The translations under genes were made by a program, and so were the position numbers. Of a stretch of DNA of 6,625 nucleotides, positions 1 to 5,391 are shown in pieces (position 1 is the stretch's first letter; every line of letters begins with the position of its first letter). The DNA lies in contig JBEKKU010000128.1 in the NCBI GenBank assembly GCA_050010575.1, forward strand, positions 1-6,625, read 5' to 3'. Source of the DNA: Palsa-1188 sp050010575. GTDB lineage: Bacteria > Bacillota > DSM-12270 > Thermacetogeniales > Thermacetogeniaceae. The notes below the pieces were generated by a model. It was not told where the DNA came from, searched no databases, and saw only the letters and a list, made by a program, of their open reading frames with translations.

Positions 1-129
1 GACCGGGCACAGGCTGGTGACCTCGTCACTCTCCAAGACCACTCTGGTCACTCCGGCAGGCTTGGAAAAGGTCTCCAGTTTCCGCCTGGGCTCCCGGACC
101 GGCTTGCCCAGGGCTTCAAATTCCGGAAT
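1..129 (-). CDS. queF: QueF, NADPH-dependent 7-cyano-7-deazaguanine (preQ0) reductase, N-terminal part
   Basis: This is the start of a gene that runs off the left edge; 43 codons are visible. QueF reduces the nitrile of preQ0 to the amine of preQ1 in cytosolic queuosine biosynthesis. The visible protein begins PEFEALGKPVREPRRKLETF and ends ESDEVTSLCPV. The EVTSLCP segment (residues 36-42) is the QueF active-site signature, and Cys41 matches the nucleophile that forms a thioimide with preQ0. The remainder of the T-fold domain, including the usual TGQPD that follows, is outside the window. The frame has a TAG (the stop of the upstream transporter gene) two codons before the first aligned residue and no ATG, GTG or TTG near it. 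ATT at 129-127 lies 8 nt after a GGAGG (142-138) and is the best start, which is unusual. It is the second gene of the riboswitch-controlled transporter unit, with a 3 nt gap to that gene's stop codon. Family identity is firm; the start codon is inferred. Confidence 0.88.
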   Translation of the reverse strand, partial: MPEFEALGKPVREPRRKLETFSKPAGVTRVVLESDEVTSLCPV

Positions 130-132
130 TGA

Positions 133-822
133 CTATACCTCCAAACGAAATGGATTGTATTTCACGCCCCAGTCAAAGGTGTCGACCTGCTCCACCCTTT
201 TCAGCCAACCCACGATCAGGTAGGTCAGCGGGGTGGCGGCCGCCTCGTAAACCACCTTCCAGACATACTGGGCCACAATCATCTGGATCAACACACCACC
301 CGGCACCAGGCCATAAAAACTGGCGGTGATGAAGAGCAGCGTGTCCACCCCCTGCCCGACCACCGTCGAGCCGATAGTACGCGTCCACAACCAGCGCCCG
401 CCGGTCAGCTTTTTCATCACCGACAGGACAACGGAGTTGGAAAATTCCCCGGCCCAGTAAGCCACCAGAGAAGCGGCCACCAGCCTGGGAGTCATGCCCA
501 GCACCGTGGCGTAAGCATTCTGGTGAGACCAGAAAGAAGGATAGGGAAGAGCGATCACCGCCAGGAAGACCACGGCCATCAGGGCATTACAAATAAAACC
601 GATCCAGATCACCAGGCGAGACTTTTTATAGCCATAAACCTCAGTAAGCAGATCGCCGAAGAGGTAGGTCAGCGGGAACACGATCACCGCTGCCGGGAGC
701 ACCAGACCTGCCACCTGCATCAGCTTGCCGGCAACGATGTTGCTCACCAGCAGGAACATTACGAACAGGCAAGCCAGGATCACAAAGCAAGAACTAAACT
801 CCTGATTGCATTTCTCGCTCAT
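133..822 (-). CDS. yhhQ: Queuosine precursor transporter, YhhQ/VUT family
   Basis: This is a 229-residue integral membrane protein of the YhhQ (DUF165, Vut_1) family, which takes up 7-deazaguanine precursors such as preQ0 and preQ1 for making queuosine in tRNA. About six hydrophobic segments are visible (roughly residues 13-35, 40-57, 70-93, 113-135, 152-175 and 178-205). Family hallmarks are FGDLLTEVYGYKKSR (55-69), GEFSNS (125-130) and IGSTVVGQGVDT (150-161), the last two carrying polar residues within the membrane. Length is normal for the family. The ATG start is set by AGGAGG (835-830) with a 7 nt spacer. A class I preQ1 riboswitch lies directly upstream and its pseudoknot overlaps that ribosome binding site. 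The next gene is queF, so import and preQ0 reduction are co-transcribed. The transport direction and exact substrate (preQ0, preQ1 or queuine) cannot be told from sequence; the riboswitch and queF favour preQ0/preQ1. Confidence 0.95.
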   Translation of the reverse strand: MSEKCNQEFSSCFVILACLFVMFLLVSNIVAGKLMQVAGLVLPAAVIVFPLTYLFGDLLTEVYGYKKSRLVIWIGFICNALMAVVFLAVIALPYPSFWSHQNAYATVLGMTPRLVAASLVAYWAGEFSNSVVLSVMKKLTGGRWLWTRTIGSTVVGQGVDTLLFITASFYGLVPGGVLIQMIVAQYVWKVVYEAAATPLTYLIVGWLKRVEQVDTFDWGVKYNPFRLEV

Positions 823-832
823 TGCAAAACCT

Positions 833-868
833 CCTGTTTTTTTAAAGCGGGTTATCAGTGACCGCTTT
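833..868 (-). promoter_or_regulatory. preQ1-I riboswitch controlling translation of the yhhQ-queF unit
   Basis: Read on the minus strand, AAAGCGG (868-862) pairs with CCGCUUU (850-844) to form P1, closing the loop UCACUGAUAAC (861-851). An A-rich tail of seven A's (843-837) follows, then CAGG. The loop CUG (858-856) can pair with tail CAG (836-834) to form the P2 pseudoknot. The arrangement closely resembles my recollection of the short Thermoanaerobacter tengcongensis preQ1-I aptamer: G-U-C entering the loop, UAAC before the 3' P1 strand, and an A-rich tail running into the Shine-Dalgarno. The C at 851 is the equivalent of the cytosine that pairs with preQ1. The loop is one base longer than in that aptamer. 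P2 takes up the first bases of AGGAGG (835-830), and no terminator or U-tract follows, so control should act on translation: bound preQ1 hides the ribosome site. The downstream genes for precursor import and preQ1 synthesis agree with this ligand. Confidence 0.9.
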
Positions 869-883
869 TACTCTGACATGATT

Positions 884-912
884 ATTGTATCATATGAGGC
901 CGGTAGTATATA
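884..912 (-). promoter_or_regulatory. Candidate promoter for the riboswitch leader
   Basis: On the minus strand, TACAAT (889-884) is a good -10 element and would place transcription start near 877, a few bases before the riboswitch stem. The hexamer 17 bp upstream, TATATA (912-907), matches the -35 consensus at only three positions. The placement is sensible for a minimal preQ1-I leader, but the -35 is weak, so this is a suggestion only. Confidence 0.3.
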
Positions 913-1006
913 TTCTGACGACGTACCGCCGCGGAAATAAGATCAGGGGGCGATGCGGTTGCAGTCATGGTATGCGGCAGGCAGCATCCCTGGCGCCATT
1001 ACGGCA

Positions 1007-2131
1007 TCATAGGGCCTTGAGGTAGATCCGGTAGGTGCGGTAATGCAGTCCTCCGGCCCGCTCCACCACCCGGCGCGCCTTTTTGTTGTGCTCGCCGATG
1101 GTCGAACCCTCACCATAGCGGTAGCCCCGTTTTCTGGCGATGAAAAAAAAGTTGACAAAGAAGGCGAAGGGCACTCCCTTGTTTTCATACTCCGGCACCA
1201 CGAACAGGTTGAAGATCCGGGCCGCGGTGATCCGGCGGCGGTACCAGTAGAATTTGAGGATGCCAAACGGGAACAGCCGTCCATCCAGTCTCTTCAAAAC
1301 CTGATTATAGTCGTTCAGGGCCAGCATGAAACCGATGGGCATCCCTTCTTTAGAATAAGCTATCTGCAGATCATCCTCCTGAAAAATGACCCTTAACCTT
1401 TCAGCCTCGGCCCGAAGCTCCTCCAGGCTGGGAGGCGTCAGGTCGGCCCACTCCTCCGGCATGGCCGTATCCAGGATCCTCTTGATATCCCGGACGGCCA
1501 ACTCGATCTCCTGCAGCTTGACAGACTTCACGTAAAAACCATACTTCTGGCTGGCGTAATCAACGATCTTCGCCAGGGTGTCCAGCCGGGAGGTGCGGGC
1601 ATCCAGGTAATAGGCGTAGTAGTCTTCATATTTAGAGAATCCGTAATGCTCGAAAAGCTCTGCGTAATAGGGACGGTTATAGGAGTTCATAAACACCGGA
1701 GGGCCATCGAACCCCTCTACCAGCAAGCCCCGCAGGTCATCGGCGCTGTTGGGCGACATCGGCCCCTTGACGCTGTCTATGCCGCGTGTTTTCAGCCAGG
1801 AGGATGCGGCGTCAAAGAGGGCGGCGGAGACCGCCTCATCATTGACAGATTCGAACAGGGTGATATAGCCCTCCCGGCGCTGCTTCTTGAAGTTGCGGTC
1901 GTCGTTGATCCCCACTCCCAGGCGGCCTACCGCCCGTCCATTCTGATAAGCCATAAAATAGGCGCGAGGGCTATCCGCTTCGGGGGTGTCCTTATTTCCC
2001 AAGAGGGTTCCCAGCAGGTCCGATTTCAGGGGCGGTACCCAGTTCCGGTCACCCCGGTAGAGCTGCCAGGGGAGATTGATAAATGATTTCAGGTCGTGCT
2101 TGCTGCTAATTTCCCTGATCTCAACCGCCAT
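1007..2131 (-). CDS. GNAT-fold protein, YghO-like, function unknown
   Basis: This 374-residue soluble protein resembles the YghO-type uncharacterised family, whose C-terminal half has an acetyltransferase (GNAT) fold. The N-terminus has the typical LPWQLYRGDRNWVPPL (20-35). The middle has KGPMSPNSADDLRGLLVEGF (122-141) and YNRPYYAELFEHYGF (151-165). The C-terminal part (about 305-374) has FNLFVVPEYENKGV followed by a long helix and ends EGSTIGEHNKKARRVVERAG, in the position of the acetyl-CoA region of GNAT enzymes. A classical Q/RxxGxG/A pyrophosphate loop is not obvious, so catalytic activity is uncertain. The ATG start has AGAGGA (2144-2139) 7 nt upstream. It lies 42 nt after the glycosyltransferase stop on the same strand, so the two are probably co-transcribed and might modify the same product; that is inference. 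No clear terminator follows, so some transcription may enter the yhhQ leader. Confidence 0.8.
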   Translation of the reverse strand: MAVEIREISSKHDLKSFINLPWQLYRGDRNWVPPLKSDLLGTLLGNKDTPEADSPRAYFMAYQNGRAVGRLGVGINDDRNFKKQRREGYITLFESVNDEAVSAALFDAASSWLKTRGIDSVKGPMSPNSADDLRGLLVEGFDGPPVFMNSYNRPYYAELFEHYGFSKYEDYYAYYLDARTSRLDTLAKIVDYASQKYGFYVKSVKLQEIELAVRDIKRILDTAMPEEWADLTPPSLEELRAEAERLRVIFQEDDLQIAYSKEGMPIGFMLALNDYNQVLKRLDGRLFPFGILKFYWYRRRITAARIFNLFVVPEYENKGVPFAFFVNFFFIARKRGYRYGEGSTIGEHNKKARRVVERAGGLHYRTYRIYLKAL

Positions 2132-2173
2132 TGCGATGTCCTCTCTAAGCGATGCTGCTGGCAGGCCAAGCTG

Positions 2174-3478
2174 CTAGTCAAGACCCAGCCCAGTTTGCAG
2201 GAACAGCTTCCGTAACTGTTCCTTCTGCTCCTCGTAGCTCCGCGGGTACTTGCTCAGCAACTCCTCGATGTTCTGCCGGTACCAGCGGTTGTTGTCCAAC
2301 ACCTTGTAGATGGTTTCTACCAGCTCTTCCGGTCGATGGCAGACCTCGCCGGTGCCGTGCTTCTTAATGATCGCCAGTGTCCCACGGTCGTTGGACAGCG
2401 CCGGCTCTAACACCACGCAGGGAGTTTTGCTGAGCAGGCTCTCGATAAAAACGCCGGCTGACGGCCTGAAGATCAGGCAGTCAGCCATGGCCAAAAACTC
2501 GTCGAACCGGTCGGTGAAGCTATAGGGCAAGATTTTGATCACCCGGGCCCGTTCTGTTAAAACAGTCATCTCCTGCAACAGCGCCTGGCTCCGGCCACAC
2601 ATGGCCAGCAAGTTATCCGGGCGTTCGTAGCTGCGGCACAGCTTCTTCACCACGTCCGTGACAAACCGGCCGCCATAGCCGCCGCTGACGATCATCAGGG
2701 TGCTGCGTCCGGTTGGAATGGCGTACTTTTCTTTCAGAACTGCGGCATCCTTGGGCTGGAAATGCTTGCTCTCTGCCAGGGGTCCGATCACCTGGCACCG
2801 GGCCTGGTTCCGCTGCACCAGCAGACGGCCCGGATCCCGGTAGATAGAGTTTCTGAAGCCCAGCAGCACAAAGTCCCGTAGGAAGCGCCCCACGTAGGCG
2901 AATTTCTGCAATAGGCGGGTGTCCCGGTTGAGCACATAGGAAAAGTAGCTCCACCTGAAATCGTAGCTCTGCACCGCCTCCGCGGTCTCGGGAAAGTAGA
3001 CTACCGGAGTGGCGTTAACGCTTACCAGGTCGATAAAGATGGCAATATCCGTGATTACCGTATAGAAGGGAATCTGATGCTCCAGGGCATACTGGCCTAG
3101 AATCTTGTTGTAGCAATCGGATGTGCAGATGATCAGCGAGGGGGCCAGGGCTTCCACCTTGTCCATCATCCGCCCCGTGGCCTCCACCTCGGAGACCGGC
3201 AGCAGCAACAACCTGAACAGGAAGTTCACCAGGATGTCCAGGAAGTAGACGCATTTCTTCTGCAACAGGTAATTCCAGAGGCAGATGGTCAGGTCGGCCC
3301 CGGATGATTGGCAGAGAACACTGCCGACGGCCTTGATGATCTCCAGGCGATCGTCTCGAAGGATATCTTCGATGATGTTGGCCATGCGCAGGTGACCAGT
3401 ACCCATAATCTCATAGACGATCAGCACCTTCTTGCGCTGCGGCTCTACGCCAAGCTGTTTCCGCTTTTCAGCCACCAT
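2174..3478 (-). CDS. MGDG-synthase/processive diacylglycerol glucosyltransferase-like glycosyltransferase (GT-B fold)
   Basis: The protein is 434 residues from the chosen ATG. It resembles the MurG / MGDG-synthase group, which transfers a sugar from a UDP-sugar to a lipid acceptor at the inner face of the membrane. The N-terminal acceptor domain begins KKVLIVYEIMGTGHLRMA (about 16-33), where MGTGH replaces the usual GGGH of MGDG synthases. The C-terminal nucleotide-binding domain has IVSGGYGGRF (about 263-272), a CGRS segment, and RPSAGVFIESLLSKTP (about 338-353), the expected donor-binding helix. A hydrophobic, leucine-rich stretch (LDILVNFLFRLLLLPV) suggests membrane contact. The frame is open further upstream to a TTG at 3595 (473 residues), but that codon has no Shine-Dalgarno, and the extra 39 codons have fewer G/C third positions. 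The ATG at 3478 has GGGAAGGG (3495-3488) 9 nt before it and gives a family-like short N-terminus. Acceptor and sugar cannot be told. It is followed by the GNAT-like gene 42 nt downstream. Confidence 0.82.
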   Translation of the reverse strand: MVAEKRKQLGVEPQRKKVLIVYEIMGTGHLRMANIIEDILRDDRLEIIKAVGSVLCQSSGADLTICLWNYLLQKKCVYFLDILVNFLFRLLLLPVSEVEATGRMMDKVEALAPSLIICTSDCYNKILGQYALEHQIPFYTVITDIAIFIDLVSVNATPVVYFPETAEAVQSYDFRWSYFSYVLNRDTRLLQKFAYVGRFLRDFVLLGFRNSIYRDPGRLLVQRNQARCQVIGPLAESKHFQPKDAAVLKEKYAIPTGRSTLMIVSGGYGGRFVTDVVKKLCRSYERPDNLLAMCGRSQALLQEMTVLTERARVIKILPYSFTDRFDEFLAMADCLIFRPSAGVFIESLLSKTPCVVLEPALSNDRGTLAIIKKHGTGEVCHRPEELVETIYKVLDNNRWYRQNIEELLSKYPRSYEEQKEQLRKLFLQTGLGLD

Positions 3479-3625
3479 GGCCACAATCCCTTCCCGTTGC
3501 ATCCACGATAAACGTCGAATTCTGGCGACAATATCCACCAGTAAATTTCTGTGCCGCTGGTCATTTATCCTGCCCTTACCAGTCCCCGAATGCAAAAAGA
3601 AAGCCTGATCGCCAGCGGTTGGCCT

Positions 3626-3659
3626 AAATAAAAGGGCGCAGCGTGATTCACTGCGTCCT
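3626..3659 (-). terminator. Intrinsic terminator of the spore-coat gene pair
   Basis: On the minus strand the sequence reads GGA-CGCAGTG-AATCA-CGCTGCG-CCC followed by TTTTATTT. CGCAGTG and CGCTGCG form a 7 bp stem with one G-T pair and a 5 nt loop; it is extended below an A-C mismatch by GG/CC. A U-rich tract follows at once. It lies about 32 nt past the stop of the CotF-like gene and separates that unit from the glycosyltransferase gene. Confidence 0.85.
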
Positions 3660-3690
3660 CATCTGTTATGCTATTGGGCAAGCTTCAGCG

Positions 3691-3963
3691 CTACTGGATT
3701 TGCGTCTGAGTGGTGGATATATTTTGCTGCGCCTTGGTCAGCATCTCCTGCGGCGCTGTTTCGACCTTGTACCAGCCCTTCTGGTTCATGATATTGAAAA
3801 GATTGTGCTGGTTCTCCAGGCACTTCTGCAATAAGCCGGTGCAGTGATTTCTGACGTTGGCATCAGATGCCTCCAGCGATGCCGAACATAACATTTCTGC
3901 CTCATGTTTCTGCAAATATAGCAGTGTTCCTGCCCATTCCTTTTCCTGCAGTTGATTAGCCAT
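3691..3963 (-). CDS. CotF-family spore coat protein
   Basis: This 90-residue, mostly helical protein belongs to the CotF-type coat family (ferritin-like helical fold, COG5577 type). The clearest signature is NQKGWYKVETAP (60-71), matching the family's QKGWY/QKGYY turn near the end of the helical bundle, followed by the short terminal helix. Residues 5-58 give two amphipathic helices with three cysteines (26, 41, 48). These proteins are structural parts of the endospore coat; no enzyme activity is expected. The ATG start has a G-rich AGGGGG site about 9 nt upstream. The 67-residue coat-like gene ends 17 nt before this start, so the two form one unit, closed by the terminator downstream. The role is by family; the exact coat layer is unknown. 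Confidence 0.85.
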   Translation of the reverse strand: MANQLQEKEWAGTLLYLQKHEAEMLCSASLEASDANVRNHCTGLLQKCLENQHNLFNIMNQKGWYKVETAPQEMLTKAQQNISTTQTQIQ

Positions 3964-3980
3964 AACTCATATCCCCCTTG

Positions 3981-4184
3981 TTATTGTAGTTTACTCTTGT
4001 TGGTGACGATGGACGCCGTCGAGGAGATCCAGCTCTTGTGTTCGTTCCCCAGCGACTGCAGATAGGACTTGAACTGGGGATCGACGGCGCTGCTGGCAGC
4101 GAAGTCACAGTTCTTGGTGATCGACTCGAACATGCTGCTCATGTCCTCCAGATACAACAATTCTCTCGGCGTAAAATGGTGCAC
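3981..4184 (-). CDS. Small helical spore-coat-like protein, partner of CotF-like gene
   Basis: This 67-residue protein starts at GTG, with GGAGGG (4196-4191) 6 nt upstream; an in-frame TAA five codons before the start rules out an earlier one. It has two predicted helices: FTPRELLYLEDMSSMFESIT (4-23) and a second around 36-62 with GNEHKSW (46-52). The pattern of a short LxxLEDM helix, an Asn-Cys, then a DPxFKxxLxxLxxEHK helix resembles the small two-helix proteins often found beside CotF genes in clostridial spore formers. I recognise the type but can give no established name. It is first in a two-gene unit with the CotF-like gene, 17 nt apart. Expression in the mother cell during sporulation is expected, but I could not identify a convincing sporulation-sigma promoter upstream. 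Confidence 0.72.
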   Translation of the reverse strand: MHHFTPRELLYLEDMSSMFESITKNCDFAASSAVDPQFKSYLQSLGNEHKSWISSTASIVTNKSKLQ

Positions 4185-4341
4185 ACATATCCCTCCATAT
4201 TAGTTTTTCATATCTTTTGCCAAAGAGCGGAATAACATGCATGGCAATCTCTCTTTCCAAGGTTCCTGAAGTACCTGCCGCCTCCCAATTGATGCAGTCG
4301 CCACAGAACTTAATGACCGTAAAAAATAGTCATAAAAAATA

Positions 4342-4370
4342 TTGACAGCCAGATCTATCTATGTGATAAT
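4342..4370 (+). promoter_or_regulatory. Sigma-A type promoter of the perR-rubrerythrin operon
   Basis: A perfect -35 TTGACA (4342-4347) is followed, after exactly 17 bp, by the -10 GATAAT (4365-4370), one base from consensus. Transcription start is expected near 4377. The -10 and the start region lie inside two PerR-box-like palindromes, so repressor binding should block RNA polymerase directly. Confidence 0.85.
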
Positions 4371-4378
4371 GATTACAT
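4364..4378 (+). promoter_or_regulatory. PerR-box-like operator 1
   Basis: TGATAATGATTACAT matches the PerR box consensus TTATAATnATTATAA at 11 of its 14 defined positions, and it overlaps the -10 element of the perR promoter. The related Fur box is similar, so the assignment to PerR rests mainly on the regulator gene just downstream. Confidence 0.7.
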
Positions 4379-4380
4379 TA

Positions 4381-4395
4381 AGATAATTATTATAT
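4381..4395 (+). promoter_or_regulatory. PerR-box-like operator 2
   Basis: AGATAATTATTATAT matches TTATAATnATTATAA at 11 of its 14 defined positions, with a perfect ATAAT-T-ATTAT core. It lies in the 5' untranslated region. Its centre is 17 bp from that of operator 1, so two dimers could sit side by side over the promoter and start site. Confidence 0.7.
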
Positions 4396-4409
4396 GTTAG
4401 GTGAATGTC

Positions 4410-4841
4410 ATGGACGACATCCGGAAATTATTCAAGCAGAAGGGCCTAAGGGTCACTCCCCAGCGGGAGGCGATCTTCCGGTTGCTGGCCGGCAGCAAGG
4501 CTCATCCCACTGCCGAACAGGTCTACCAGAAAGTGCAACAAACCTTCCCATCCATCAGCTTTACTACAGTCTATAAAACCATGCAGGCCCTGGAGGAATC
4601 GGATTTGCTGCAGCGATTCAACACAGGCGCCAACGTTTATCGCTACGACGCCAACATTCATCCGCACCCCCATTTTATCTGCCTGACCTGCGGGAGGGTG
4701 GATGACATGAAGGAGTTTCCGGTCGACCTCAATGATTACATAGAGAGCGCGGCCAGATCCACTCCCAATCGGCTGAGCTTCATCAACCTGCATTTTTTCG
4801 GTTACTGTCCGCAATGTGAGCCAGGTAGCCAGAATCAATAA
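4410..4841 (+). CDS. perR: PerR-type peroxide-sensing repressor (Fur family)
   Basis: This is a 143-residue cytosolic Fur-family regulator. The winged-helix DNA-binding domain occupies about residues 1-80 (GLRVTPQREAI at 12-22, SISFTTVYKTMQAL recognition region at 48-61). The dimerisation domain follows. Structural zinc cysteines are C91/C94 and C133/C136. The regulatory metal ligands of PerR are all present: H32 in HPTAEQVY, D80, H86, H88 and D99. An Asp at the last site, where Fur has Glu, favours PerR; in Bacillus PerR the equivalents of H32 and H86 are oxidised by peroxide when iron is bound. The ATG at 4410 is chosen because AGGTGA (4399-4404) lies just upstream; the GTG at 4401 is part of that site and has none of its own. 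Two PerR-box-like sequences over the promoter predict self-repression. The rubrerythrin gene follows 29 nt later. Confidence 0.9.
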   Translation: MDDIRKLFKQKGLRVTPQREAIFRLLAGSKAHPTAEQVYQKVQQTFPSISFTTVYKTMQALEESDLLQRFNTGANVYRYDANIHPHPHFICLTCGRVDDMKEFPVDLNDYIESAARSTPNRLSFINLHFFGYCPQCEPGSQNQ

Positions 4842-4870
4842 AGTCCAAAATAACCAAAGGAGGCAAGCAC

Positions 4871-5290
4871 ATGGATGAGTTGAGCAACGAGGCCAAGGTA
4901 GGGATCTGCAAGGGAACGGAACTGGAAGAGGATGTACGGATGGAATTTCGTGGCGAGACCTGGGAGGTGGGAGCTTACCTGGCTATGGCCCGCCAGGCAC
5001 AGCGCGAGGGTTTGCCGGAGGTGGCCCGGGTGCTGGAGTCCATCGCCCTGGAAGAAGCCTGGCATGCCGCCCATTTCGCCGAACTTAACGGTGTGATCTC
5101 CGAGAGCACCAAGGATAATATCGAGAAGATGCTCAAGGGGGAGCTGGAGGCAAATCAAGGTAAGAGAAAAGCTGCCATCAAGGCCAAAGGGTTGGGAAAC
5201 GAGCACGCCAGCGATATCCTGAATGAGTCATCCCGCGATGAGGCCAGGCATGCCCATGCCCTGGAAGGACTGCTGAAACGTTATTTCTAA
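4871..5290 (+). CDS. Rubrerythrin-family di-iron protein, ferritin-like domain only
   Basis: This 139-residue cytosolic protein consists almost entirely of the ferritin-like four-helix domain of the reverse-rubrerythrin / NADH peroxidase group, which reduces hydrogen peroxide in anaerobes. Probable di-iron ligands lie in GETWEVGAYLAMARQA (28-43), EEAWHAAHF (61-69, ExxH), GELEAN (90-95) and DEARHAHALEGLL (123-135, ExxH). The protein stops at KRYF, and neither end has the CxxC pairs of a rubredoxin domain, unlike reverse rubrerythrins (N-terminal) or classical ones (C-terminal); the single Cys13 cannot replace them. It would therefore need a separate electron donor such as free rubredoxin. The ATG start follows AAAGGAGG (4856-4863) with a 7 nt spacer. 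It shares the perR promoter and is closed by the terminator at 5327-5369, so it is likely induced by peroxide. Confidence 0.9.
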   Translation: MDELSNEAKVGICKGTELEEDVRMEFRGETWEVGAYLAMARQAQREGLPEVARVLESIALEEAWHAAHFAELNGVISESTKDNIEKMLKGELEANQGKRKAAIKAKGLGNEHASDILNESSRDEARHAHALEGLLKRYF

Positions 5291-5326
5291 ACAGACCGAT
5301 AAACGGCAAGATCGCACGATAGCAAC

Positions 5327-5369
5327 AAAATGCCCCCTTAACTTTGACAAGATACTAGGGGGCATTTTT
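5327..5369. terminator. Bidirectional intrinsic terminator between rubrerythrin and RACo-like genes
   Basis: AAAATGCCCCCT (5327-5338) and AGGGGGCATTTT (5357-5368) form a 12 bp perfect stem around an 18 nt loop. Four A's on the left and five T's on the right provide a U-tract for transcripts from either side. It lies about 37 nt past the rubrerythrin stop and about 23 nt past the stop of the convergent RACo-like gene, so it can serve both. Confidence 0.9.
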
Positions 5370-5391
5370 ACGCCTCCGTGGGCCTGATTCC

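Noticed and set aside
951..986. Possible hairpin (GATGC / GCATC) after the GNAT-like gene as a terminator
   Set aside because: The stem is only five base pairs around a long loop, and no U-tract follows on the minus strand.
943..1284. 113-codon open frame on the minus strand overlapping the end of the GNAT-like gene
   Set aside because: It is an alternative frame of the YghO-like gene, rich in Ser, Pro and Arg as expected for an out-of-frame reading, with no recognisable domain.
1646..2086. 146-codon open frame on the plus strand
   Set aside because: Antisense to the GNAT-like gene, with no ribosome site or recognisable domain.
4105..4242. 45-codon frame on the minus strand starting ATGCATGTTATT upstream of the small coat gene
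   Set aside because: No Shine-Dalgarno, no recognisable sequence, and most of it overlaps the better-supported GTG-started coat-like gene in another frame.
4201..4335. Sporulation-sigma promoter upstream of the coat pair
   Set aside because: CATGTTAT and similar -10-like strings occur, but no matching -35 at a proper distance could be found, so I do not report it as a feature.
4401..4409. GTG at 4401 as the perR start
   Set aside because: That GTG is part of the AGGTGA ribosome site serving the ATG at 4410, and nothing resembling a ribosome site lies before it.
4446..4838. 130-codon open frame on the minus strand, antisense to perR, and a similar one at 4835-5206 antisense to the rubrerythrin
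   Set aside because: Both mirror strongly supported genes with correct ribosome sites and full family motifs on the plus strand.
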